Assembly (NCBI GenBank): GCA_026645575.1
Contig: JAPKMW010000012.1
Span: forward strand, 1-64,000
Reading direction: 5' to 3'
Source of the DNA: Caldilineaceae bacterium
GTDB lineage: Bacteria; Chloroflexota; Anaerolineae; Caldilineales; Caldilineaceae
Length of the DNA stretch: 64,000 bases
Under the pieces are notes generated by a model that was not told where the DNA came from, did not search any database, and saw only the letters and a program-made list of their open reading frames with translations. How positions within the stretch are numbered: position 1 is the first letter of the stretch; every line of letters starts with the position of its first letter. The translations under genes and the position numbers were made by a program. Positions 6,854 to 16,102 of this stretch are shown here, in pieces.

Positions 6854-9109
6854 TCAGGGCGCCTGCCCCTGCACCACAAAGTTGGCCGCCGCACTGCCGT
6901 TGCCCGGATGGACAAAGACATTGTAGAGGATAAAGTTGATCTCATTGCCCGGCCCGGCGGCGATGACGCGGCCATCCAGATTGACATCGCCGTTGCTATA
7001 GGCGGTGACAATGTAGTTGGCATTGTGATTAGCGTTGCCCGGCGCGGCGAGCGCTTCGGCCAGAATGGCGTTCCGATCATTGGTCGGCCCGGCGCCAATC
7101 ACGCGGTTATCACCGCTAGTGTTGCCCATCCAAAGCGCATAGATACTACCTACCATCGCCTGACCATAGGCGCCATAACCGGCGCTGGCGGTAAAGTCCA
7201 CCAACGGGGTCGCACCGGAGAACGCCACGGGCGTCGCCGTCATTGCGCCCAGGTGGTTGCGATGTTTCACCGCCACATGATAGTTACCCGCCGCCAGGGT
7301 GAAAGTGAGCGTACTCGTGCCATCCACCGCCACCACATCGCCATCGCGTTGGAGCAGGGCAGACTGGCGGGCCACCACGGTCGCCGGGGTTGTGGTATCC
7401 CGCACTTCCACCAAGACCCAATCCACAATCGCATTGTTGCCGGTCACGGCCAGCACGCCCGCGGTGGTCGCCGCCGTGACGGTGTAAGGAGAAGTTGTTG
7501 GCACCAACCCTTTGCTGCGCAGGGTGTCGGTCATCATGCCCGCCGCCTGGAGGTATGGCCCTTGCAGGAAGACTTTCACGGGCAAGGTGACACTGCTGGC
7601 GACCGGACAGACTGCGGCGCCGCTGCTGTAATCGCCCAGGAAGTCATTGCCGGGGTCGTCGCCCAAGGTCAGTACGTCGATGGCATTGCCGGGGTTGGCG
7701 CCCGCCGAGTTGGGGTAGACATTGAATGGATCGTTGTTTGCCATCAATGTCACCGGGCCGCTACAGGCGCCGCTATTTTGGAAGCTCAAGACCAGCCGTT
7801 CCACCCCCGCCTGCCAGCCAAAGGCGCCGCTGTTGCCCGTGGGGAAGTCGAGGTCAAAGGAGAGATAGTCGTAACCAGCGGCTTCGCTAGGGGCGCGCAC
7901 CACTGAGCCGACCGTCCACGATGTATCTGTATAGGCCAGCGTGCTGGTTGGTGTAAAGGCGCCGGAACCTGCGACATGGGGCGCCTTGATCGTTACCTGC
8001 GCCGTTACCGTCCGGTTGGGCGCGCCGGGCGTGTGGGTGGGGCGCATCCAGACTTCGTAGCGGTTGGTTGCACTGTTATAGAGCAGTTTGTACTCAATGC
8101 CCTGCCCGCCCTCGGCTACGTCGGTCACGGTGACGGCGATAGCCTGGTCATCCGTACCGGCGCTGTTGCCGGCGCGCACGGTGACCTCATAAACATTGTT
8201 GCCGCCGCTGTCGGTGGGCGCTTCATAGTCGGGCGCGACGCTAAAGCTCAAAGCGCCGGTGTTCGGATCAATGGTAAATTTGGCGGCGTCGGCGCCGCTC
8301 GCAATGCTGTAAGTGATCGGCGCTGTGCCGCTCGCAACAACGGTAGTGATCACCGTTGTATTTTCCGGGATGCTGATCGCTGCGGGATCGCTTGCTGGTT
8401 GGCTGATCGTCGGCGCCGCAATATTCAACGCCGCCGCGGGGTGAACCTCCCCAGGCCGATCCTTATTAAATTGGCCGGTATAGGAAATGGTATCGCCAAT
8501 TTGCGGCACGGAGGAAGGGGGCGTCGAAATGTCAAACCAGAATGAGCGGCCATAGGTCGCACCGGCAGAAAGACCTAAACCCCCATAGGACAAGGTTGTA
8601 TAGCTTCCCGTTTGGGTTGGTGTTCCCACCCAACCATCGTAGAGTTGAACGGTTTGACCATTGACGGTTCCCGACCATCCTGTGTCTGTGCCAAAAGCTT
8701 TTCCAACCCAGCCGCTATAATCTGTCCCAAGGGCAGAGGTCGCAGAGACAATCGTCGCCGGGCCATTGGTTTCCTGCGCTGACCCCAGCGGCGCATAACT
8801 CTCGCCAAAACCAAGGCTGTCATCGTCATTGATCACCAACGTGACGATATCAGTGACCGTTACATTCACTGTGCCACCGCCGTACACAACGTTCTGGTCA
8901 ATGACAAAAAGGTTAAACGTTGTGCTGTGGGTTTGGGCAGCAGCGGGGCGGACAGCAAGGAAGAAGAGCGCAAGGCCCAATAGTAGCGCCAGCGCCGGCA
9001 ACGTGTGCAGGATGCCTGGCTGGGCGCCCTTCAACAATCGGGTCGCCCTTGCCCACAAACTATGTACGGCTAGCGTAGCTTGGGTATTGCCTGTTTGTCG
9101 TATCTTCAT
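6854..9109 (-). CDS. Secreted cadherin-repeat surface protein with dockerin-like C-terminus
   Basis: I start at the ATG at 9109 because AAAGGAG lies 9 bases upstream; the longer GTG frame to 9178 lacks such a site. The product is about 751 residues. It has an N-terminal hydrophobic signal (LPALALLLGLALFFLAV, cleaved after A-A-A-Q). A cadherin-type domain lies at about residues 250-340 (IPENTTVITTVVASG, YSIASGADAAKFTIDPNTG). The last 230 residues are a module shared with the protein at 10288-15960: VTLPVKVFLQG, LLQRDGDVVAVDGTSTLTF, HVAVKHRNHLGAMT, then two calcium-type motifs, the second being DVNLDGRVIAAGPG. An extracellular adhesive or structural role is inferred. Confidence 0.85.
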   Translation of the reverse strand: MKIRQTGNTQATLAVHSLWARATRLLKGAQPGILHTLPALALLLGLALFFLAVRPAAAQTHSTTFNLFVIDQNVVYGGGTVNVTVTDIVTLVINDDDSLGFGESYAPLGSAQETNGPATIVSATSALGTDYSGWVGKAFGTDTGWSGTVNGQTVQLYDGWVGTPTQTGSYTTLSYGGLGLSAGATYGRSFWFDISTPPSSVPQIGDTISYTGQFNKDRPGEVHPAAALNIAAPTISQPASDPAAISIPENTTVITTVVASGTAPITYSIASGADAAKFTIDPNTGALSFSVAPDYEAPTDSGGNNVYEVTVRAGNSAGTDDQAIAVTVTDVAEGGQGIEYKLLYNSATNRYEVWMRPTHTPGAPNRTVTAQVTIKAPHVAGSGAFTPTSTLAYTDTSWTVGSVVRAPSEAAGYDYLSFDLDFPTGNSGAFGWQAGVERLVLSFQNSGACSGPVTLMANNDPFNVYPNSAGANPGNAIDVLTLGDDPGNDFLGDYSSGAAVCPVASSVTLPVKVFLQGPYLQAAGMMTDTLRSKGLVPTTSPYTVTAATTAGVLAVTGNNAIVDWVLVEVRDTTTPATVVARQSALLQRDGDVVAVDGTSTLTFTLAAGNYHVAVKHRNHLGAMTATPVAFSGATPLVDFTASAGYGAYGQAMVGSIYALWMGNTSGDNRVIGAGPTNDRNAILAEALAAPGNANHNANYIVTAYSNGDVNLDGRVIAAGPGNEINFILYNVFVHPGNGSAAANFVVQGQAP

Positions 9110-9466
9110 AACAGAAACTCCTTTCAACACATGGTGTTCCGAAATACGTTGTCGATCAGCCGCTAAGGGTTTCGGCAATCCTTAGTGGCTTAACATGACC
9201 GTGTTGTTTTCTCATCCATATTACCTTTCTTATTAGAATAGTCTCCTTACCATTTGCGTATAGCTATAGAGTACCATTTTGCCTTTGCGTCATTTATCGT
9301 AAGCTGGTAGGCGGATTCATGGAAAGCCTCTTCTGTTGCGGCAATGACACCTGCCGAAAACGGTTACAGCATCGTCGATCTACTTGGCAAGCATTCAACA
9401 GGTCCAACAAATCTATGGTATACTTTCCCTTAGGATGTGGCGTTTGGCGGCAGGGAGAAAGCAACT

Positions 9467-10129
9467 ATGCAAAAATATAATTTTCGGCAATGCACCTTAT
9501 CGCAACTGGATGATCTTTTTGGCTTGCAACAGACCTTTGCCAGCCCCCCGTTAGAAGAGTGGCTGGCATCTACAATCCCTCTTTCCGCTGATGAGATCCG
9601 TATGTTGCAGTGGTTTCAAGAGTTGTTGCGGCTCAATCGTAACGCTTGGAATGAACAAGAGCTTTCCCTCAATTTTATCGGCCCGATTTTTGCGTTGGCG
9701 CGCTTCACCGAACCCTACCGTTTTAATCTTTTTTCAGAACGGCGCCTCAGCGCCATTGTCACCGGCGTCGAACATGATGTCGAGTTGAGTGGGGAACCGG
9801 ACGGCATTCTTGCCACCGGTTTTCGCGATCCCAAAATTCCATTTTTTGCCTTTACGGAATATAAAAAGCAATTTGATGTCAGTGGCGATCCAGCCGGTCA
9901 AACCCTTGCCGCCATGCTTGTGGGCCAAGTACTCAATCAGCAACGCCACCCACTCTATGGCGCGTATGTCAGTGGTAGTGATTGGAACTTTATGTTACTG
10001 GGCGATCAGCGCTATGCCATCAGCCGCGATTACTCGGCGCTTTCAGATGAACTTTTTGATATTTTTCGGATTTTGAAAGCATTAAAACAGATTGTTCTTA
10101 ATCTGACAGCAGTGCAGACGCCAGCATAG
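9467..10129 (+). CDS. Uncharacterised protein with possible PD-(D/E)XK core
   Basis: The start at 9467 (MQKYNFRQ) follows a GGGAGA ribosome site; the upstream frame start at 9437 has none. The 220-residue soluble protein contains GEPDGILATG followed by FFAFTEYKKQ. The spacing of the acidic residue and E-x-K fits a PD-(D/E)XK nuclease core. The later part (GQVLNQQRHPLYGAYVSG, NFMLLGDQRYAIS) resembles conserved proteins of unknown function, often in Bacteroidetes. It is transcribed opposite to the surface-protein genes on both sides. Nuclease activity is inference. Confidence 0.6.
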   Translation: MQKYNFRQCTLSQLDDLFGLQQTFASPPLEEWLASTIPLSADEIRMLQWFQELLRLNRNAWNEQELSLNFIGPIFALARFTEPYRFNLFSERRLSAIVTGVEHDVELSGEPDGILATGFRDPKIPFFAFTEYKKQFDVSGDPAGQTLAAMLVGQVLNQQRHPLYGAYVSGSDWNFMLLGDQRYAISRDYSALSDELFDIFRILKALKQIVLNLTAVQTPA

Positions 10130-10142
10130 CCGAGCTAGGGTA

Positions 10143-10198
10143 AGGGGTGAAGGGGTGACAGGGTGAAGTTTCAGTCACCTCGTCACCCCTTCACCCCT
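10143..10198. repeat. Palindrome built from AGGGGTGA repeats
   Basis: AGGGGTGAAGGGGTGAC (10143-10159) is the perfect complement of 10182-10198. It lies 13 bases after the stop of the preceding gene. Confidence 0.85.
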
Positions 10199-10220
10199 CA
10201 GGGAAGCCGCCGTTCCATTA

Positions 10221-10284
10221 TCAGTAGACCGCAACGCTATCGAGCCTGACTTTGGACTCTGGACTTAGGACTGCGGACTACTGA
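10221..10284. repeat. 64-bp palindromic element, copy 1
   Basis: The ends TCAGTAGACCGCA and TGCGGACTACTGA pair with one mismatch. The whole 64-base element recurs in inverted orientation at 31368-31431 with about three differences. It sits 3 bases beyond the stop of the 1,890-residue surface protein. Confidence 0.85.
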
Positions 10285-10287
10285 TTA

Positions 10288-13200
10288 TCACGGCAATTGC
10301 TGGGCAAGCAGATAGTTGGCGCTGCCGCTGCCGTTGCCGGGGTGGAGGAAGACCGTGACGCCGATGATGTTGATGTCATTGCCGGGGCCGGCGGCAATGG
10401 TGCGCCCATCCAGGTTGACATCGTCCTGGCGATAGCCGGTGATAATGTAGTTGGCATTGTGGCTGCTATTGGCCGGCGCGCCCAGCACAGCCGCCAGAAT
10501 ACCGTTGCGGTCATTGTTCGGGCCGGCAAAGATCACACTGCCATCGCCGTTGGCATTACCCGCCCAGAGCATCGCCTTGCCGCCGCTCACCCGTTGGGCA
10601 TTGGTGCCATAGGTGGGTGTAGCCGGGTTGGTCAAATCCACTGTCGGGGTCGCTGGCGAGAGCGCAATGGCGCTGCCGGTCATTGCCCCCAAGTGATTGC
10701 GATGTTTCACCACGACATAGTAGCTCGGCGCGCCCACCGTAAAGGTGAGCGTGCTGGTCCCATCCACCGCCACCACATCGCCATCGCGCTGGAGCAACGC
10801 CGACTTGCTGGTCACCACCGTGGCCGGGGTTGTGCTGTCGCGCAGCTCCACCAAGACCCAATCGACAATCGCATCGTTGCCGGTGACAGCGAAGACGCCG
10901 GCATTGGCGGTCGCCCCCGCAGCATAGGGCGCGGTGGTGGGCAACAGGTTCTGGCTGCGCAGATCATCGCGCAGGAGGCCGCTGGCGCTGTCATACGCGC
11001 CTTGCAGCAAGACTTTCACCGGCAAAGTTACGGTCGTCCCCGACGGCACAGTTGTATTTGTGGCTGTTGCCGTTGCTGTCGCTGTCGGTGCGACAGAGGT
11101 GCTGGTTTCGGTTGCAGTGGCCGTTGGTGTGACCGTTGGTGCAACCGGTGTGCTGGTTTCGGTTGCGGTGGCCGTTGGTGCAACCGGTGTGCTGGTCTCA
11201 GTTGCGGTGGGCGTTGGTGCAACCGGTGTGCTGGTCTCGGTTGCGGTGGCTGTCGGGGTGGCTGTCGGTACTGTCGTACTCGTCTCGGTGGCGGTCGGGG
11301 TAGCCGTCGGTGTTGCGGTGGGTAGGGCATCTACGGTTGTATTGACCGTATTGGAAGCCGCTGGGCTTGTATCACCGCCGCCGACGACACTGGCCGTATT
11401 TGCCTTGACGCCGGTTGTTGTCGGGTTGATCGTGAGGGTGATGGTCGCCGTGCCGTTGTTGGCGGTAATGACAGCGCTGCTCGTACAGATCACGTTCTGC
11501 CCACTGGCACTACAAACGAAACCGCTGCCACTGCCGCTGACAAAGCTCAAACCTGTCGTTAGCATGTCGGTCACGGTAATGACGCCGCTGGTGGCCGCGG
11601 CGCCCGTGTTGGTGACAACCAGGGTGTAGTCAAAGTTGGTCCCTTGTGTGGCATTGGCCGGGCCACTCTTGCTGATGGTCAGATCGGGCAAGCTGGCAAT
11701 GGTGACACAAGCCGCCGCCTTGTTGTCGCTGTCGATGATCTCCATGTGATCTGCCGTCAATGTGACGGTGTTGAGGGCGCCGCTACAGGTGACGCCCACG
11801 CCGTTGAGGGTCACAGTCGAGGTGATCTCGTCGGTGTCATTGCTGGCAATGACCAGGCTGGCGCTCTTGGCGCCGACGCTGGTGGGGCTGAAGAGAACTT
11901 CAACATCGCAGCTTTCACCACCGGCCAGGTCTTTGGTCAATGGCGTACAACTGCTGCCGGGCGGCACGATGACAAACTGGTTGCTGTCGGCGCCGGCCAG
12001 GGTCAGATTTTGGATCGCCAGGTTGCCGGTGCCGCTGTTGGTGATGACCACCGATTGGGCCGGCGCTGTATTGTTGACAATGGTATCTGCAAAGGTCAAC
12101 GTTGTTGGCAGCACGGTGATGTCCGGCGCTTGCACCACACCGGTGCCGCTCAAGTTGACGGCCACCGAGGCTTCGTCGCTGTCATTGCTGGCAATGGTCA
12201 ACACACCGCTCTGCGCGCCGTTGCTGCTGGGCGTGAAGGTGACGCCCGCCACACAGCTTGCACCAGGGTTGAGGGTAGCGCCACAACTGTTGCTGTTGAC
12301 AAATTGGCCGCTGCCATCGTTGGTCATCTGGATGCTGGTCAGGTTGAGCGGGGCATTGCCGCTGTTGCTGATGGTCACATTGCGCACTGGCGACGTTTCG
12401 GTCGTACCCAGCGCGCCAAAGTTCTGACTGGTGGGGCTGACGGTGATCTCCGGCGCTACGCTGGCGCGGGCCAGGGTGAAGTAGTCGCCGTCGGCAAAGT
12501 CGATGGTGGTTTCACAAGTTGTGCCATCACAGGTGAAGAAGATCGCCTCATCAGCGTTGGTAAAGAGCGGGTCAACGCTACGCAGGAGGAAGGCCGCTTG
12601 CCCGGCGCCCAGGCTAAAGGCGCTCTGCGGCACGCGCAGGGTGACAAGACCAATGGGGGCGGTAATCGGCGTGGTCTCCTGCACGGTCCAGATGCGCGCC
12701 ATGCGGGTCAGGCTGACGCTGACGCTGGTCGCTAGCGTGACAGCGCCATCGTTGTTGCCCCAGAGCAGGAAACTCCGGTCGGCATCAAAGTTACTGATGT
12801 TGTCGGCGTTGGTGGCCGCAATGCCGCCCAGACCAATGGTGACGAGGTTGTCGCTGTTGACACTGTTGGCCTGTTTCTGTTCCAACCCGGAAGCATCATC
12901 GCGCCCGATGCCGGCGACATCGTTGTGATAGTTGCTGTTGCCGCTGTAGTTCCAGATCAGCTCACCGGCTGAGTTGACATAGTTGCCAGGGGCGCGACTC
13001 CCCGCCACCGTGCTAAGACGCAGTGTAATGCCATATTTGACGGCCAGGTAGGAGTAGATCCTGTCCATCTCGGCCGGGCTGAGGTTGCGTCTGTAGATCA
13101 TCGCCTCTGGGATGCGACCATCCCAATCCTCACCGCCACCGTCGCTGCCGAGGCCGATATTTTGACCGTAGTTGGCCTGGTTGGCAACGGTCATGTTCAT

Positions 13201-15960
13201 GGCGACTTCTTCACCGGAATAGTTGAAGCGCATGCCGTTGGTGTTCTCGTTGGCGCCGCGCATCCCCCAGATCATAGCCCGGTTGGTGGGCAAGGTCTCG
13301 CTGTTGAAGAGATCAACCGAGCCGCCGCCATCAAACCAGGGGCTGATCCAGGTGCCGTCCAGGTCGATGGTGGGGTCGTTGTAGTTGTCACCCATGCCAA
13401 TCAGGGTGCGCACACCGCCGGTGACATCCGTGTCGCCCACAGCGATCATGGTAAGGTCGTCGGTAGTCTGCACCACGCGGCTGGTGTTGCGGATAAAGTC
13501 ATCACTAAAGTCGAGCGCCGGGTTGAAGTTGCTGCGGGCCGTGCCGGTGCGATAGGTGGGCTTTTGTGTTGCGGTTGCCTGGGTCAGATCCAGACCGGCG
13601 CCGGATTGATCGTTCCACTGTTGCACGCTGTCACCATCGACTGCTGCGGTTGCGCCGGCGTCGCTGTAGACATCCATATCGGCGCGCACCCAATGGGCCA
13701 GGCCATTGGTGACGCCGCCGGGCGCAAAAACTACGTTGCGCGGCAGGACAAGGGTGTTATTACAGACGTTGACCTCGGTCCCGGCCGTCGCCGCCGCGCC
13801 CCACACTTGGACATTGTCAATAAAGGCGCCGTAATAGAGGTTGTTGTCACTGTCAACATCGGTAAAGATCACCTGGACGATGCCGTCGGCGGGCGCAGTG
13901 AAGGTATGTTGCGCCTGCGTCCAGCCGCCAATGCCCGGCACTTTGTTGGTCGATTGGCTGGCGCTGACCAGCGTGACGCTCCGGTCGGCATTCAAAACCT
14001 GGACATCAAAGTTGACGGTGTAATTGTGCAGGTGCGAAGCGTAGTTGTAGCGCAGCGTGTAGGGTTGCCCCGGCGCCAGCCCGTTGATCACCTGGCGCAA
14101 TTTGCCATTGCCCGGTGTGCCGTTCATATCGATCAGCGTGCGGTATTCACCGCCATAGCCGTCATGGGTGTCGGTGGGGCCGGAGACCGCCCACCCCGGC
14201 ACGTTGGTCTGGTTCAAGCCAAAGGGGCCGGACGAATAGTTGCCGTTGACCACATAGTTGAGGTCGCGACTGATCAAGACGTTATCGATGTTGGTGCCAT
14301 AGAAAGCGTTGCCGTCGGTTTCATCATTTTCAAAGACAATCTTCACCTGGCCGTCACCGGGGGCAGTGAAGAGGTAGCGCAATGTACACCACCCTTGTGT
14401 GACCACATGGCCTTTGCAACTGACCCGCTTTTCATAGAGCTTGGTATTGCTTGAATCCAGCAGCCGGGCGTAGGCATAGGTGGTCCACGAGGAATGGTTG
14501 GTGTAGTTGAACTGGAAAGCGTAAACCTGTCCCGCTTGCAAGCCGGTGACAGTCTGTTCGATCTTGCCGTTGCCGGGCGAGCCGTTGAGGTCAACCGTTT
14601 TGTCAAAGAGCAGACCGGGGTCAAAGTTGTCCACCGGGCCGGAAGTCACGGTCCAGCCGGGCAGGGCATCATTAGGAATGTTCAGTCGCGACGGGCTATT
14701 TTCAAAATCGCCGTTGACCACATAGTTCAGCGGCGTATCGGCGATGCGGACATTGTCAATGAGCATGCCGTGAAAAATATGAATGTCGGTGTTCAAATCT
14801 TGAAAACGCAAGGTAATACTACCACTCGCCGGGGCAGTAAAGCTTTGCCGGAAATGTTTCCAACCTTTGTGATTGGCGTCGCCATCAGTGGTGACGATCT
14901 GGTTGAGCAAAGGCGTTGCGCCATCCAACACCTGTACGCGGGCCTGTTCATTGGCAAAGACATTGACCGTGTAATCAAACTCAAGGACATAGCTCTGACC
15001 AGCCGTTAACCCGCTCACCACTTGATTTACAGCGCCGGGGCCGGGGCTGCCGGCCAGATCCAGTTCGCTGCGCGAGCGATCGGGGTGAAAGTAGACGGCA
15101 TGAATATCGACCTTGCCGCTTTCCACCGTCCAATGGGGAATGTTGGTTGTGTTCAACCGGTGTGGGCTGGCCTCGAACGAACCATTCATCACGTAATTGA
15201 TCAGCCGCTGCGCCACGCGCACATCGTCAATCAAGATGCCGTGGCTGGACAGACCGTTGACATTCAGGCTTTGGAAGCGCAGTTTCACTGTCCCATCAGC
15301 CGGCGCGGTGAAGGTCTGACGAAAGTTTTGCCAGCCTTTGTGATAGAAATCGCCGGTCGATGTGACAGTCTGGTTGAGAATCGTGCCGCCGCCCGAATCC
15401 AACAGGGCGACAGCGGCCTGCTCCGTTGTGTTGGTATGGGTGGTATAGCTGAACTCAAAGAAGTAGCTCTGGCCGGCGCTTAGCCCGGTAATTGTCTGTT
15501 CGACCGTGCCGGGGCCGGGCGTACCGTCGAGATCGAGTTCGCTGGTGGTCATATCCGGGTGCCAGTAGACGCCGTGGACATCCACCTTGCCGCTTGTCAC
15601 CGTCCAGCCGGGGATGTTGGTGATATTCAAGCCATCCGGCCCCAGTTCAAAGGAGCCATTGACCACCATGTTCTCTTCGGGATGAACCGTGGTGAGAAGC
15701 TGCCAGTTGGCTTGCGGTCCCAAGTCGCGGATGCCACTGGCCTGCGCCGTCGCCGGCTCGCCCCAAAGTGGTTGCAAGGCCGTTGTCAGTTGACCCGCCA
15801 ACGTACCCCACCAACGGCCTAAGCCGATTTCCTGGGCAGCCGTCTCCACCATCGCCGGTGTCGGCTGCACCACCCCCACCGTAGCCGTCCCCGCCACCAG
15901 CATGATCTGGGCACAGACGACAATCCAGGTGAGCAGTTTGTATAAACGTGATTTGTACAT
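10288..15960 (-). CDS. Giant secreted modular surface protein (DUF642-like, LamG-like, choice-of-anchor D, DUF11)
   Basis: About 1,890 residues from the ATG at 15960, 8 bases after AAAGGA. Domains in order: signal/membrane segment (residues 5-30); four repeats of about 155 residues of carbohydrate-binding or DUF642 type (NGSFE, IPGWTV, ELDLDGTPGPG, AGQSY) to about residue 710; a LamG-like unit with LAHWVRADMD, YLAVKYGITL and AGIGRDD; two choice-of-anchor D domains (ITVSPTSQNFGALG); a DUF11 domain (DLTISKSGPANATQGTNFDY); a Thr/Pro/Ala linker; and the VTLPVKVLLQG to DVNLDGRTIAAGPG dockerin-like C-terminal module. It probably acts at the cell surface in adhesion, sheath or polymer binding. It is followed by a LamG-rich paralogue upstream at 16103-21328. 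Confidence 0.88.
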   Translation of the reverse strand: MYKSRLYKLLTWIVVCAQIMLVAGTATVGVVQPTPAMVETAAQEIGLGRWWGTLAGQLTTALQPLWGEPATAQASGIRDLGPQANWQLLTTVHPEENMVVNGSFELGPDGLNITNIPGWTVTSGKVDVHGVYWHPDMTTSELDLDGTPGPGTVEQTITGLSAGQSYFFEFSYTTHTNTTEQAAVALLDSGGGTILNQTVTSTGDFYHKGWQNFRQTFTAPADGTVKLRFQSLNVNGLSSHGILIDDVRVAQRLINYVMNGSFEASPHRLNTTNIPHWTVESGKVDIHAVYFHPDRSRSELDLAGSPGPGAVNQVVSGLTAGQSYVLEFDYTVNVFANEQARVQVLDGATPLLNQIVTTDGDANHKGWKHFRQSFTAPASGSITLRFQDLNTDIHIFHGMLIDNVRIADTPLNYVVNGDFENSPSRLNIPNDALPGWTVTSGPVDNFDPGLLFDKTVDLNGSPGNGKIEQTVTGLQAGQVYAFQFNYTNHSSWTTYAYARLLDSSNTKLYEKRVSCKGHVVTQGWCTLRYLFTAPGDGQVKIVFENDETDGNAFYGTNIDNVLISRDLNYVVNGNYSSGPFGLNQTNVPGWAVSGPTDTHDGYGGEYRTLIDMNGTPGNGKLRQVINGLAPGQPYTLRYNYASHLHNYTVNFDVQVLNADRSVTLVSASQSTNKVPGIGGWTQAQHTFTAPADGIVQVIFTDVDSDNNLYYGAFIDNVQVWGAAATAGTEVNVCNNTLVLPRNVVFAPGGVTNGLAHWVRADMDVYSDAGATAAVDGDSVQQWNDQSGAGLDLTQATATQKPTYRTGTARSNFNPALDFSDDFIRNTSRVVQTTDDLTMIAVGDTDVTGGVRTLIGMGDNYNDPTIDLDGTWISPWFDGGGSVDLFNSETLPTNRAMIWGMRGANENTNGMRFNYSGEEVAMNMTVANQANYGQNIGLGSDGGGEDWDGRIPEAMIYRRNLSPAEMDRIYSYLAVKYGITLRLSTVAGSRAPGNYVNSAGELIWNYSGNSNYHNDVAGIGRDDASGLEQKQANSVNSDNLVTIGLGGIAATNADNISNFDADRSFLLWGNNDGAVTLATSVSVSLTRMARIWTVQETTPITAPIGLVTLRVPQSAFSLGAGQAAFLLRSVDPLFTNADEAIFFTCDGTTCETTIDFADGDYFTLARASVAPEITVSPTSQNFGALGTTETSPVRNVTISNSGNAPLNLTSIQMTNDGSGQFVNSNSCGATLNPGASCVAGVTFTPSSNGAQSGVLTIASNDSDEASVAVNLSGTGVVQAPDITVLPTTLTFADTIVNNTAPAQSVVITNSGTGNLAIQNLTLAGADSNQFVIVPPGSSCTPLTKDLAGGESCDVEVLFSPTSVGAKSASLVIASNDTDEITSTVTLNGVGVTCSGALNTVTLTADHMEIIDSDNKAAACVTIASLPDLTISKSGPANATQGTNFDYTLVVTNTGAAATSGVITVTDMLTTGLSFVSGSGSGFVCSASGQNVICTSSAVITANNGTATITLTINPTTTGVKANTASVVGGGDTSPAASNTVNTTVDALPTATPTATPTATETSTTVPTATPTATATETSTPVAPTPTATETSTPVAPTATATETSTPVAPTVTPTATATETSTSVAPTATATATATNTTVPSGTTVTLPVKVLLQGAYDSASGLLRDDLRSQNLLPTTAPYAAGATANAGVFAVTGNDAIVDWVLVELRDSTTPATVVTSKSALLQRDGDVVAVDGTSTLTFTVGAPSYYVVVKHRNHLGAMTGSAIALSPATPTVDLTNPATPTYGTNAQRVSGGKAMLWAGNANGDGSVIFAGPNNDRNGILAAVLGAPANSSHNANYIITGYRQDDVNLDGRTIAAGPGNDINIIGVTVFLHPGNGSGSANYLLAQQLP
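11141..11257. repeat. 39-bp tandem repeat encoding Thr/Pro-rich linker
   Basis: Three consecutive 39-base units, each beginning GCAACCGGTGTGCTGGT, lie inside the surface-protein gene, with more diverged units on both sides. On the coding strand each gives a 13-residue TATETSTPVAP-type repeat. The linker probably spaces the adhesive domains from the C-terminal module and may vary in length. Confidence 0.85.
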
Positions 15961-16005
15961 AACCATAATCCTTTGTTTGTCTACCAAGCCGCGGGCGAAG
16001 ATTAC

Positions 16006-16092
16006 GAGTTACGAATTACGAGTTACGAAATAGCGATCAGTAGACGATCTCTGCCGCATGTTTCGTAATTCGTAACTCGTAATTCGTAACTC
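16006..16092. repeat. Palindrome of GAGTTACGAATTAC repeats
   Basis: GAGTTACGAATTACGAGTTA and four more bases (16006-16029) pair perfectly with 16069-16092. The arms are themselves direct repeats of ACGAGTT/ACGAATT. It lies 10 bases beyond the stop of the DUF11-ending gene. Confidence 0.85.
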
Positions 16093-16102
16093 CTGTCTTC
16101 CC

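Noticed and set aside
6803..7906. 367-codon plus-strand ORF opposite the cadherin-repeat protein
   Set aside because: Antisense to a gene with clear domains; rich in His/Arg/Gly as expected for a shadow frame of GC-rich repeats, with no family motif or ribosome site.
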